Position numbers and translations under genes: made by a program. This document shows positions 19,633-25,804 of a stretch of DNA of 25,804 nucleotides, one piece after another. This DNA is from a virus, in the IMG/VR virus record IMGVR_UViG_3300023184_000469, positions 1-25,804 of that record; one strand, given 5' to 3'. The notes beneath the pieces are model-generated. The model was not told the DNA's origin and did no database searches. It worked only from the letters and a program-made list of their open reading frames with translations. Every line of letters starts with the position of its first letter. Position 1 is the stretch's first letter.

Positions 19633-20615
19633 AATGCACCTACATCAATGACTTCGCCTCTGAATTGAATCTGGTCTTCGTCAAACTTCTGGACTAACTC
19701 AGGTGTTAGTAACTGTCCATTAAAGAAGTTCAGCACTGCAAATCCTGACCTATGATTGCTAGGGTTTATCTCAGCATAAGTAAATTGTGGCCCATCAGTC
19801 TCAGCTAAAGTTCCTGTATCTACTCCGTATCTACATCCGTTGTAGTCGCTAAAAGGAGTCACCTTTAGGCTATGAAGGTGTCCAGTAACTACGGATACTC
19901 CTGCGTTCACAGTATTGTTGTGAGTGGCGTGAACGCCACCTTTATATCGGTGCTTGATAATGACGTTATCTGTAGGCCATACTGCCCAACAAAAGTCCCA
20001 ATCTGGGATATGGTCTGTCAACTTAAAGCCTTGAACTTCTTTAAATTGGGGTGCGTGTTGCGCTAATCTGTTGCCAAACCGAATATCGTGATTGCCCCAT
20101 GTAAACAATAGCTTTACATTGTGTCTTGCTGCTTTAGCAGTTTCTTCAATCTCGCCCAACGCACCTTGCGTAGCTTTTAACTCCTGAATGACAGAAGTTT
20201 GTGGTTGGTCAGTGACATCATGGCGAGATATAGAAGCTCCATCAAAGGCATCCCCGTTACATATCACCGCATGAGGTTTGAACTCTTGGATAGCCCATAG
20301 AAGCCCTTTAAATGCCGTTGTACGCTGACTTGGGATGAAGTGGGCATCAGAGAACACAATCACACATGAATCCAGCATCCCGAGTTTTACTTGTCTTAAA
20401 GGAGAGAAGGATTTGGGTCTGTTAACGGCATAGTTAGCACCACGATGGTCTTTTGCGATTAGGGTAATCTTGTGATTTTCCTCAATCCACCTTCTACGCA
20501 AATGAACTGCTCTATTGGGTATTCCAAGGTGTTTGGCTATTTCAGTTGCAGATTGAAGTTTCTCCCAAAGTTGGATGAACTCCATATCCGTACACGTTTC
20601 GTTATGTGAACCCAT
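19629..20615 (-). CDS. Calcineurin-like metallophosphoesterase with N-terminal HTH
   Basis: Residues about 22-46 (SATEIAKHLGIPNRAVHLRRRWIEE) look like a helix-turn-helix. The rest is a metallophosphoesterase: VFSDAHF (D90, H92), CNGDAFD (N120, D122), TWGNHD (N175, H176, D177), GGVHATHNN (H229) and VTGHLHS (H246, H248). The full set of metal ligands suggests activity on DNA, RNA or a nucleotide. The HTH makes a DNA substrate most likely. Similar HTH-phosphoesterase fusions are found in phages of this type. The start overlaps the upstream gene by 14 bases. Confidence 0.85.
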   Translation of the reverse strand: MGSHNETCTDMEFIQLWEKLQSATEIAKHLGIPNRAVHLRRRWIEENHKITLIAKDHRGANYAVNRPKSFSPLRQVKLGMLDSCVIVFSDAHFIPSQRTTAFKGLLWAIQEFKPHAVICNGDAFDGASISRHDVTDQPQTSVIQELKATQGALGEIEETAKAARHNVKLLFTWGNHDIRFGNRLAQHAPQFKEVQGFKLTDHIPDWDFCWAVWPTDNVIIKHRYKGGVHATHNNTVNAGVSVVTGHLHSLKVTPFSDYNGCRYGVDTGTLAETDGPQFTYAEINPSNHRSGFAVLNFFNGQLLTPELVQKFDEDQIQFRGEVIDVGAF

Positions 20616-20976
20616 TGGAATCCTTAGAGAGTAAGTTTTCTAGCAAGTTGATAACTCTATGCTCTTGCATCTCTATTTCCTCATCAGAAGATTTAGGGTC
20701 TGTAGCTACACACATCAAGTCATACAAAAAAATATGAAGTAACTCATGTAGTGCAGTTCTATCTAGCGAATCTGGTGTAATCTTTTCAGCACCAAAATCC
20801 CCTAGTCGATAAGTAGCCAATCTAGCAGTCTGGTTAAACTCCACAGAAGCCATAGCAGCTTTAGCTGGCTTGATTCCCTTCTCGATTCTCCAATCACCTA
20901 AACTCAAAATTTGCTGCCATTTTCTGACACTTTGTGCAAAGAGTTCTATGTGTTCTGGTGTAGGTATATTAGACAT
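20602..20976 (-). CDS. HExxH zinc-metallopeptidase-like protein, 124 aa
   Basis: The motif ALHELLHIFLYDL (75-87) gives H77, E78 and H81, the zinc-peptidase signature; a downstream acidic helix (EIEMQEHRVINLLE) may provide the third ligand. The size and the phrase LGDWRIE near the N-terminus match the small SprT/IrrE-like phage proteins, whose targets are unknown. It lies between the lysozyme and the phosphoesterase. Cleavage of a host protein or of a virion component are both possible. Confidence 0.75.
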   Translation of the reverse strand: MSNIPTPEHIELFAQSVRKWQQILSLGDWRIEKGIKPAKAAMASVEFNQTARLATYRLGDFGAEKITPDSLDRTALHELLHIFLYDLMCVATDPKSSDEEIEMQEHRVINLLENLLSKDSNGFT

Positions 20977-21006
20977 ATCAACACCTTATATGGATATTAT
21001 GACATT

Positions 21007-21450
21007 TTAATTTAACAATGCACACTCAGCAACTCTACGCTTTGTCAAACCCGCTAGAACTTTACCACCGCCTTTGTTCCATAGCATCAGTTGTTCTTTA
21101 GCACCTTCCCAATCAGAAGCATTGATTTTTCGCTTTAGAGTAGAAGTCTGAAGTCTGCCAATACCTAAGTTATAGACGAAATCTACAATGGCATTGCACT
21201 TGCGCTCATCCGTCATAAGAATGGGGCAGTTCCTTAGAACACCTTGTAAGTATGTATGTTCTAACTCGTGCATTAGTAGAGCATTGGCTACAGCCTCACC
21301 TATGGGACTATCTTGAAGGGTAACTTTGCGCCCATCAGCATAGTAGGTTGAGCCGTAACCAATCGTAGCTACGTTAGCAGGACAAAGGTAGGGTTTACTT
21401 CTAAAACCCTCAAACTGCTTACATAAAGATGCAGCCAGTTCTAAGTTCAT
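21007..21450 (-). CDS. Endolysin, GH24 (T4-type) lysozyme
   Basis: The 147-residue enzyme cuts peptidoglycan to release progeny. Its N-terminus carries E14 in FEGF, C23 in YLCPAN and T29 in ATIGYG, spaced exactly like the E11, D20 and T26 triad of T4 lysozyme, with Cys in place of Asp. T4 D20C is known to remain active, and this Cys variant is widespread in phages. Also typical are CNAIVDFVYNLGIG (about 85-98) and GLTKRRVAE (about 134-142). No signal peptide or SAR segment is seen, so it depends on a holin. It overlaps the holin gene by 4 bases. Confidence 0.92.
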   Translation of the reverse strand: MNLELAASLCKQFEGFRSKPYLCPANVATIGYGSTYYADGRKVTLQDSPIGEAVANALLMHELEHTYLQGVLRNCPILMTDERKCNAIVDFVYNLGIGRLQTSTLKRKINASDWEGAKEQLMLWNKGGGKVLAGLTKRRVAECALLN

Positions 21451-21941
21451 ATGCCACGCTTAGACAGAGTTCTATCAAGAAACCAGTAGTTAATAGTTCC
21501 TGATAACAAAGCAGAAAAGTCTGGTGTCATCATTGTTTTAAAGACTTCAGTAGCTGGCGCACCTGCTAACCATGCGTTCCATGCAAACCAAACATGGATA
21601 AATGACCATACGAATAGTACCCAATATGTTACTACTGGACGCACAGAAGCAGAAAGTGAGGCTACCCATCCACCTGCTGCTTTAACCATCTCTGCTTGCT
21701 GTGTAATGGCATTGTTGAAGGCATCCATCACGCCTACATCAATAGCAGCTTCTCTTTGTGCGCCAATCTCAGCTAACTTTTGTTGCCCACGTTGGGCTTC
21801 CAAGTCGCATTGGAACTTGAACATATTGAGTTCATGCTCACGCTCATTTTTCTTATCCATCCATTTAAGGACTTCTGGGGCCATCCTAAAGATGCCACCA
21901 AAGATTGAGCCTAATAGACCGCCAGAAAGAATATCAAGCAT
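21447..21941 (-). CDS. Three-TM holin (GTA/HOL_3TM type), 164 aa
   Basis: A hydrophobic N-terminus (ILSGGLLGSIFGGIFRM) is followed by a charged coiled coil (KWMDKKNEREHELNMFKFQCDLEAQRG) and two further membrane segments (VVTYWVLFVWSFIHVWFAW and ALLSGTINYWFL). The block KKNEREHE...ASVRPVVTYW is typical of the 3TM holin family found in phages and gene-transfer agents. It forms membrane holes that let the endolysin reach the wall. ATG 21941 with GGAG 7 bases upstream is preferred over the upstream codon. It overlaps the endolysin by 4 bases. Confidence 0.85.
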   Translation of the reverse strand: MLDILSGGLLGSIFGGIFRMAPEVLKWMDKKNEREHELNMFKFQCDLEAQRGQQKLAEIGAQREAAIDVGVMDAFNNAITQQAEMVKAAGGWVASLSASVRPVVTYWVLFVWSFIHVWFAWNAWLAGAPATEVFKTMMTPDFSALLSGTINYWFLDRTLSKRGI

Positions 21942-21943
21942 GG

Positions 21944-22204
21944 TTATTCTCCACAATGTTTGCATTTATGGTGACTATCACCATGAGAAAGTTTTACACC
22001 CGCCAAGAGGCCAATAAAGCCACCAATGATGGTTTGGAAAGCAGGGTGAAGCATGGCAAAGATTTCTCCATTATCAACTTCTTTAGCCCACAAGCCAAGC
22101 AGGAAAGCCGCAACCATGCCAAGCACTGATAAACAAAGAGTTGAAGCAACCATCAAGGTTACAGAATAGGTCAATTTACCCACGACATCTTGGTTATGTT
22201 CCAT
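21944..22204 (-). CDS. Small two-TM membrane protein of the lysis cassette, 86 aa
   Basis: Two hydrophobic helices (YSVTLMVASTLCLSVLGMVAAFLLGLW at about 13-39 and IIGGFIGLLAGVKL at about 59-72) flank a short acidic loop, and the tail is SHHKCKHCGE, a possible metal ligand. The topology is that of a class II holin or antiholin. It sits two bases before the 3TM holin gene and has AAGGA before its ATG. The two-holin arrangement suggests one acts as timing control. Function inferred. Confidence 0.68.
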   Translation of the reverse strand: MEHNQDVVGKLTYSVTLMVASTLCLSVLGMVAAFLLGLWAKEVDNGEIFAMLHPAFQTIIGGFIGLLAGVKLSHGDSHHKCKHCGE

Positions 22205-22212
22205 TTTTATCC

Positions 22213-22446
22213 TTATGCGTACAAGTCTAATCTGCGAGTTTTAAACATTGCCAACTCTAACTGGTTGACCCTAGCCTTCTTGTTATACAGTTCCACTTCT
22301 AATTCTGCTATTACTAACTCAATCTTGTGAGCCTTCATTGCTAGTCTGTAGTCATCATCTACTTTTTCAGCAGCCTTATCAAAAACAACAGTCTGAAAAT
22401 CGTATCTTGGCTGAACCATCGGATACCACTTGCTTGGGATAATCAT
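22213..22446 (-). CDS. Hypothetical coiled-coil protein, 77 aa
   Basis: The N-terminal 25 residues contain an aromatic segment (SKWYPMVQPRYDFQTVVFD), then a long charged helix (KAAEKVDDDYRLAMKAHKIELVIAELEVELYNKKARVNQLELAM) forms a coiled coil. It lies in the lysis block between membrane proteins and starts with an ATGA overlap to the upstream gene. It resembles small coiled-coil proteins placed before holin genes in other phages, but no function is known. A spanin is unlikely, since neither a signal peptide nor a membrane helix is visible. Confidence 0.65.
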   Translation of the reverse strand: MIIPSKWYPMVQPRYDFQTVVFDKAAEKVDDDYRLAMKAHKIELVIAELEVELYNKKARVNQLELAMFKTRRLDLYA

Positions 22447-22742
22447 TTCTTCTCACGCTCAATTGCTTCTTTGTATCCATGAATAACTTTGCTTCTTATT
22501 TCTGCTGAATCTGCTGTTCCAGCCCATACTGGTAGGTTGTTCCAAATCACCACGAAATCTTGACTTCTACAAAGCCTCGCATTGTTTGTCAGCCACATTG
22601 AGAGTTGCTGATGTCTTTCTGAAGGGTTGTGAATGGTATAAGCAATTGACCAAAACTCCCTGACACTGCACAAGTCTTTTCCTGTGGAGTGAAGTGCTAG
22701 AGTTAAAACAAGTGCTAGTAGCCATCTCACGGCATTGCCCAA
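22443..22742 (-). CDS. Small secreted or membrane-anchored protein, 99 aa
   Basis: The N-terminus MGNAVRWLLALVLTLALHST is a signal peptide or signal anchor (Arg, then about 13 hydrophobic residues); an AxA-like cleavage point is unclear. The rest (FWSIAYTIHNPSERHQQLSMWL ... AEIRSKVIHGYKEAIEREKK) is a helical, charged domain with two Cys (C25, C58) that could form a disulfide in the periplasm. It sits in the lysis cassette, so spanin-like or lysis-regulating roles are possible. The family pattern is familiar from phages, but its function is not. Confidence 0.68.
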   Translation of the reverse strand: MGNAVRWLLALVLTLALHSTGKDLCSVREFWSIAYTIHNPSERHQQLSMWLTNNARLCRSQDFVVIWNNLPVWAGTADSAEIRSKVIHGYKEAIEREKK

Positions 22743-22819
22743 AGAATGACATGACTACAGAACATGACAAAACAAAAAAGAAAGGCTAGAGCCACAATAG
22801 CTTCTAGCCAATCCATCAT
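22727..22819 (-). CDS. Very small membrane protein, 30 aa
   Basis: A 30-codon frame encodes MMDWLEAIVALAFLFCFVMF then CSHVILWAMP: an acidic N-terminus, one hydrophobic helix with two Cys. It starts as an ATGA overlap with the preceding gene and overlaps the next by 16 bases, so its position favours a coupled gene. No ribosome binding site is obvious. It could be a lysis accessory peptide. Function unknown. Confidence 0.5.
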   Translation of the reverse strand: MMDWLEAIVALAFLFCFVMFCSHVILWAMP

Positions 22820-23043
22820 TTTTTAATCCAAGTCTGCCAAACAGCACCAGCCGCCATGATTAGCCCACCAACCCACAGAATAGGCTTGGCAGCAGAAGCA
22901 ACCCATCCCAAGACCTTAAAAGCCCCATCCAAGGCGTGTATAGCCTCTACAAGACCTTTTGTATTCTTGTCTATCTCATCTACCTTAGATTCAACTGCAA
23001 GCAGTCTCTCGTAGATTTGCGAATGGGTTACTTGGTCTTCCAT
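22816..23043 (-). CDS. Coiled-coil plus TM protein (XhlA/holin-like), 75 aa
   Basis: The first 40 residues are a soluble coiled coil (SQIYERLLAVESKVDEIDKNTKGLVEAI) and the C-terminus is a membrane helix (ILWVGGLIMAAGAVWQTW, about 55-72) ending in KK. This arrangement (VTH..IY.R...LE.KVD...K.T...V.A) is that of hemolysin XhlA-like and related phage proteins that work with holins. It lies four bases after the previous gene and opens the lysis block. Its role is inferred from layout. Confidence 0.72.
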   Translation of the reverse strand: MEDQVTHSQIYERLLAVESKVDEIDKNTKGLVEAIHALDGAFKVLGWVASAAKPILWVGGLIMAAGAVWQTWIKK

Positions 23044-23046
23044 GAT

Positions 23047-23271
23047 TTACTCTTTAGGTGTTACATCCGTTATCGGAGATAGTGCAGTTTTAAGCAGACC
23101 AAAGAAAGCATCTCTGCCTACTTGAAGCTGGTCAACATTGAATTTAGCAGAATTAAGTTTCCTCTCTAAGTCAACCACATGATTCAGCAGGGTTTGCTGC
23201 TCAGGTGTCATATCCTCAAAGATGTACTCAACTCCATCAATCGTCACAGGGTTTTTTGTGTTGTTGCCCAT
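23047..23271 (-). CDS. DUF6447-like small protein, 74 aa
   Basis: The protein begins with a short beta stretch (NPVTIDGVEYIFEDMTPEQQ) and continues as a helical hairpin (LLNHVVDLERKLNSAKFNVDQLQVGRDAFFGLLKTAL). The pattern VTIDG.EY....L.......L......L...L..LQ..R.A....L is that of DUF6447 and similar phage proteins found between the tail fibre and lysis genes. AGGAG lies 6 bases before the ATG. The function is unknown; a tail-associated or chaperone-like role would fit the position. Confidence 0.72.
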   Translation of the reverse strand: MGNNTKNPVTIDGVEYIFEDMTPEQQTLLNHVVDLERKLNSAKFNVDQLQVGRDAFFGLLKTALSPITDVTPKE

Positions 23272-23316
23272 GTGTTTCTCCTAATGCGCCACTAAGTGCA
23301 GGTAGTGGCTTCCTGA

Positions 23317-23607
23317 TTAAGCCCACGGAGTCCCAGTAGCCGTAACAGGATTCTTCTGCAAAGCAATATTAGCCGCCAGAGCATCTTCAGTGGCTTGTTT
23401 ATCAACCGATTCCCATACCCATCCAAGGACTGTGGCTTGTGTGAGGTCTGCATAGGGAATCGTTGGTGTACCCGCTTGCCATGAGCAAGTTGAGTAGATA
23501 GAGGCTGTGTAGTCTCCATCTACTGCTGTGGCCTGCCAGTGGGCAGTTGTTACAAAGCCGTTTGAGGTTTCACGCTCAAGTGTTGAGATAGTCCAGTTTA
23601 CTGACAT
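23317..23607 (-). CDS. Small tail-region protein (DUF7936-like), 96 aa
   Basis: The protein begins MSVNWTISTLERETSNGFV, contains VTTAHWQATAVDGDYTASIYSTCSW, then PYADLTQATVLGWVWESVDK and ends AANIALQKNPVTATGTPW. This layout (W.I..LER....G.V.TAHW..., P...LTQ..V..WV, QK.P....G.PW) is widespread directly after phage tail-fibre genes. It is probably a structural or fibre-assembly protein, function unknown. It starts 12 bases after the fibre stop. Confidence 0.75.
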   Translation of the reverse strand: MSVNWTISTLERETSNGFVTTAHWQATAVDGDYTASIYSTCSWQAGTPTIPYADLTQATVLGWVWESVDKQATEDALAANIALQKNPVTATGTPWA

Positions 23608-23619
23608 GATATTTTCCTT

Positions 23620-25515
23620 TTAAAGATTAGCGGCAGAAAGACGCTGACGTAGTGATTGAATTTCCTTGACCAACATTGGGACTAACTTGGAGTAGTCCAC
23701 AGCCATCATTTCATTTGTGTCGGTTGGTTGATAGACCGCCTCGGGCGCAACAGTCACAAGTTCTTGTGCAACAAAACCATAGCGTTGATGTGAGCCGTCA
23801 GATTTCCAGTTGTATTGACGAACTTGCAAAGAATCAATTAAAGCCGAGGCAGAATCAGCGTCAACGATGTTTTCCTTCAAGCGTTGGTCAGAAGTTACGT
23901 TATAAAGAACGGCAGTTGTTCCTGATTGGGTAATAGAGCCAATAAATGTGCCGTTATAAGCAAAAACACAATATTGGTTTCCGTTACCACCACCTGATGA
24001 ATGTCCAAAAAATGCCGCACTTATGCCAGTGCCGTTGTAGTTTGGCTCAAATGAGAATCCACCATTTGTTATTCCACTCGTAGTCCCCACCAGCAAGTTA
24101 CCGCTAGAGGTAAGTGTCATTCTGGTGGTTGGAGAAATACCACCACTTTGAAATATCAAATTAGTATCGTCAAAATTTAAACCAAGACTTCCACTTGCAT
24201 GAGTAATTCTAAAAGTGTTGAAAATAGAATCAGAAAATGCTGCACTGACGTTGACAGACCCAGTGGTGACTGCTTTTGCAACTCCAAAACATCCAAAGGA
24301 TGAGGGCGAAGTTGTACCAATACCTACATTACCTGCCGAATCTATGCGTAAACGCTCGGTTAATGCTGTATCTGCCGTTGCATTGCGAGTTGAAAAAGCA
24401 AGTGCGCCAGTAGTATTCCCGCCACCATCTGCTAATAAACCTTTGATTGCCGCAAAAGGTTTTGCACCGCTACCACCAGCACCAATTAACAACGCTCCAC
24501 CATCACCACCCGCAACAGTTGGTGTATTAAGAAGCAATGAACCGCCTTTATTTCCTGCATCGGTCAATGCCGCAGTTGTCTGCCCTGTACCATATATTTG
24601 AGTTTGATAAACAGGTGACGAAGTGCCAATACCTACATTGATTCCACTAGCCGTATAAAGGCTTGAGGATGTGGCTCTAAATACTTCAGTTGCATTAACA
24701 CTAAAAAGCAATGGTTTATTTGTAGCAGTTGCTAAATTAGTTTCATTGCTATCGGAATAAATGTAAGCAGAATTAGTAGAATTTCCAAAACGTAAAGCGC
24801 CACCAGTGCTTCCACGAACATCTAATGTTGTGTATCCAGCACCAAGAGGCGTTGGTGATGCTCCCACACCTAAATCTGTCCCGTTAAAGACTAGCGCAGA
24901 CCCAGTAGCCAATGCACTAGAACTAGATGCGTAAACCACACCGCCTGATGTGAATGATGTTAGGTTTGTACCGCCATTGGCAGTAGGGAGTGTTCCTGTC
25001 ACTCCAGTTGTCAAAGGCAAACCAGTTGCATTAGTCAATGTTGCGCTTGTAGGTGTTCCCAATACTGGTGTCACCAAAGTCGGAGAAGTCGCAAAGACAG
25101 CAGAGCCTGTTCCTGTTTCATCAGTTAAAGCAGAACGCAGATTAGCTGAACTAGGAGTGGCTAGAAAGGTTGCTACACCTGTTCCTAGACCTGATACACC
25201 TGTACCGATAGGAAGACCTGTAGCGTTTGTTAAAGTTGCGCTAGTGGGTGTTCCAAGGATAGGGGTTACTAGTGTAGGGCTTGTTGACAAAACATTGTTG
25301 CCAGAGCCTGTACTTGTACCGACACCTGTACCACCAGCAGCCACGGCAATTATGTCTCCGCTAGTTCCAGCATACAAGTCTTTAACTTGTGACATTAACT
25401 CACGGATAGCATCGTTAATACCAGAAGGCGCACAACCCTCTGCGATATTGATACTGTCAATGTCTGTGTTATTTGCGGGAGTCGAACTCCACTCACTAAT
25501 CTTTGTCTTTGCCAT
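23620..25515 (-). CDS. Tail fibre protein with S74 intramolecular chaperone
   Basis: The 631-residue fibre contacts the host surface. The N-terminus (AKTKISEWSSTPANNTDIDSINIAEGCAPSGINDAIRELMSQVKDLYAG, 2-50) is the usual virion-attachment part. Two copies of SPTLVTP(I/V)LGTPTSATL lie at 79-95 and 144-160. The body is Gly/Ser/Thr-rich beta repeats, including RLRIDSAGNVGIGTTSP. The last 90 residues (542-631) are a peptidase S74 chaperone: SDQRLKENI with the Ser-Lys dyad, then YNWKSDGSHQRYGFVAQEL and VDYSKLVPMLVKEIQSLRQRL. The chaperone helps trimerisation and then cuts itself off. Confidence 0.9.
   Translation of the reverse strand: MAKTKISEWSSTPANNTDIDSINIAEGCAPSGINDAIRELMSQVKDLYAGTSGDIIAVAAGGTGVGTSTGSGNNVLSTSPTLVTPILGTPTSATLTNATGLPIGTGVSGLGTGVATFLATPSSANLRSALTDETGTGSAVFATSPTLVTPVLGTPTSATLTNATGLPLTTGVTGTLPTANGGTNLTSFTSGGVVYASSSSALATGSALVFNGTDLGVGASPTPLGAGYTTLDVRGSTGGALRFGNSTNSAYIYSDSNETNLATATNKPLLFSVNATEVFRATSSSLYTASGINVGIGTSSPVYQTQIYGTGQTTAALTDAGNKGGSLLLNTPTVAGGDGGALLIGAGGSGAKPFAAIKGLLADGGGNTTGALAFSTRNATADTALTERLRIDSAGNVGIGTTSPSSFGCFGVAKAVTTGSVNVSAAFSDSIFNTFRITHASGSLGLNFDDTNLIFQSGGISPTTRMTLTSSGNLLVGTTSGITNGGFSFEPNYNGTGISAAFFGHSSGGGNGNQYCVFAYNGTFIGSITQSGTTAVLYNVTSDQRLKENIVDADSASALIDSLQVRQYNWKSDGSHQRYGFVAQELVTVAPEAVYQPTDTNEMMAVDYSKLVPMLVKEIQSLRQRLSAANL
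25012..25281 (-). repeat. Duplicated 25-residue segment in the tail fibre gene
   Basis: The DNA at 25207-25281 and 25012-25086 (start to start 195 bp) encodes nearly identical 25-residue segments, SPTLVTP..LGTP through NATGLP. The DNA has diverged at many third positions while the protein is kept, so the duplication is old and under selection. Such repeats are typical sites of recombination between fibre genes. Confidence 0.6.
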
Positions 25516-25523
25516 ATCAGTCC

Positions 25524-25804
25524 TTAGTCGGGGTTAGCCATTCCAGTTAAATCTACTCTGTAAGGCTTTTCAGTATTTAGAAGACCTGTCATTGTAGATG
25601 CGCCTGTCAATCCAGCAGCCTTTTTAGCTTCTAGTTCAAGCAAGTATTTTTCATAAGCACTCAAGGCTTTTAAAGTTTCAACATTTGCTCTTGGGTCACC
25701 AAGTTTAAATAACATTGGGCCAAGTTCCTCTGCTGTTTGACCAGCTACGCCTTGACCTTGTGCTTTCAAATAACCTAGCGTTCCCCTGAGTGGGCCTTGC
25801 TCAA
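25524..25804 (-). CDS. C-terminal part of a larger virion protein, 5' end cut by window
   Basis: The frame is open to the window edge, so only the C-terminal 92 residues are present: EQGPLRGTLGYLKAQGQGVA, then GQTAEELGPMLFKLGDPRANVETLKALSAYEKYLLELEAKKAAGLTG, and an end in PYRVDLTGMANPD. A TTG at 25769 could be read as a start, but the reading frame continues upstream with a matching composition, so this is better seen as the end of a large internal or tail protein. It lies 8 bases before the fibre gene. Confidence 0.65.
   Translation of the reverse strand, partial: EQGPLRGTLGYLKAQGQGVAGQTAEELGPMLFKLGDPRANVETLKALSAYEKYLLELEAKKAAGLTGASTMTGLLNTEKPYRVDLTGMANPD

Noticed and set aside
22567-22770. 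67-codon minus-strand frame covering the 22443-22742 gene
   Set aside because: The chosen frame has a signal-type N-terminus and ATGA coupling; this one is Cys-rich and shadow-like.
23292-23519. 75-codon minus-strand frame inside the small tail-region gene
   Set aside because: The 96-codon frame (23317-23607) matches a widespread phage protein pattern; this one does not.
24950-25537. 195-codon plus-strand frame opposite the tail fibre
   Set aside because: It is rich in Val and Pro as the complement of Gly/Thr repeats and spans the fibre start; no motif or binding site.
1-25804. tRNA genes, CRISPR arrays, insertion sequences, integrase or att sites
   Set aside because: No cloverleaf with a TTC-loop consensus, spacer-repeat array, transposase or recombinase motif was recognised on reading both strands; this is not a computed search.

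Overview
The window is part of the genome of a tailed double-stranded DNA phage and contains no host chromosome. The head genes point to a short-tailed (podovirus-like) phage: a P22-type portal of about 710 residues, an SU10-type major capsid protein, an SU10-type adaptor and a very small terminase small subunit. The moderate GC content (roughly 42-44% by eye), dense four-base ATGA gene overlaps and family resemblances suggest a freshwater Betaproteobacterium as host, but that is inference. No integrase, tRNA or DNA polymerase gene was recognised. Both window edges cut genes, and they could join on a circular map.

Layout. (1) 1-12146, minus strand, the late head module. Transcription runs from a promoter near 12170-12198 through a Cys-rich protein, two tiny basic proteins, a 736-residue probable ejected protein, TerS, TerL, a coiled-coil peptide, portal, a 754-residue low-complexity protein with a degenerate SGNH-hydrolase-like domain, a small helical protein, scaffold, capsid, a hypothetical protein and the adaptor. 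(2) 12180-14940, minus strand, an operon of small genes ending in the most interesting cassette: a DpdA-like DNA guanine transglycosylase, a short QueF-like protein, a preQ0 (VUT/YhhQ) transporter and a Ref/HNH-like nuclease. A strong intrinsic terminator follows. (3) 14961-17182, minus strand, regulation and replication: a 50-residue Cro-like repressor, a winged-helix protein, a DUF1376 replication protein with three 22-bp iterons inside its gene, a VRR-NUC nuclease and small proteins. (4) 17189-17320, a divergent control region with extended -10 promoters and an operator palindrome. (5) 17320-19496, plus strand, early genes: four small proteins, an ERF annealing protein, an SSB-like protein, a PD-(D/E)XK nuclease and a MazG-like pyrophosphohydrolase. 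(6) 19489-25804, minus strand, lysis and tail: small membrane proteins, a phosphoesterase, an HExxH protein, a GH24 lysozyme, a 3TM holin, other membrane proteins, a tail fibre with an S74 chaperone domain and the end of a larger protein.

How it fits together. The Cro-like protein probably acts at TCAAC-type palindromes. One lies at its own promoter. A second, with the same 6-bp spacing to the -10, lies at the promoter of the dpdA operon, so DNA modification appears to be wired into the early switch. The replication protein probably starts replication at iterons in its own gene, as lambda O does. ERF, the SSB-like protein and the small nucleases supply recombination. The modification operon would import preQ0 made by the host or scavenged, and exchange it into phage DNA, which would protect the genome from restriction. 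The late operon then packages the DNA and builds the head.
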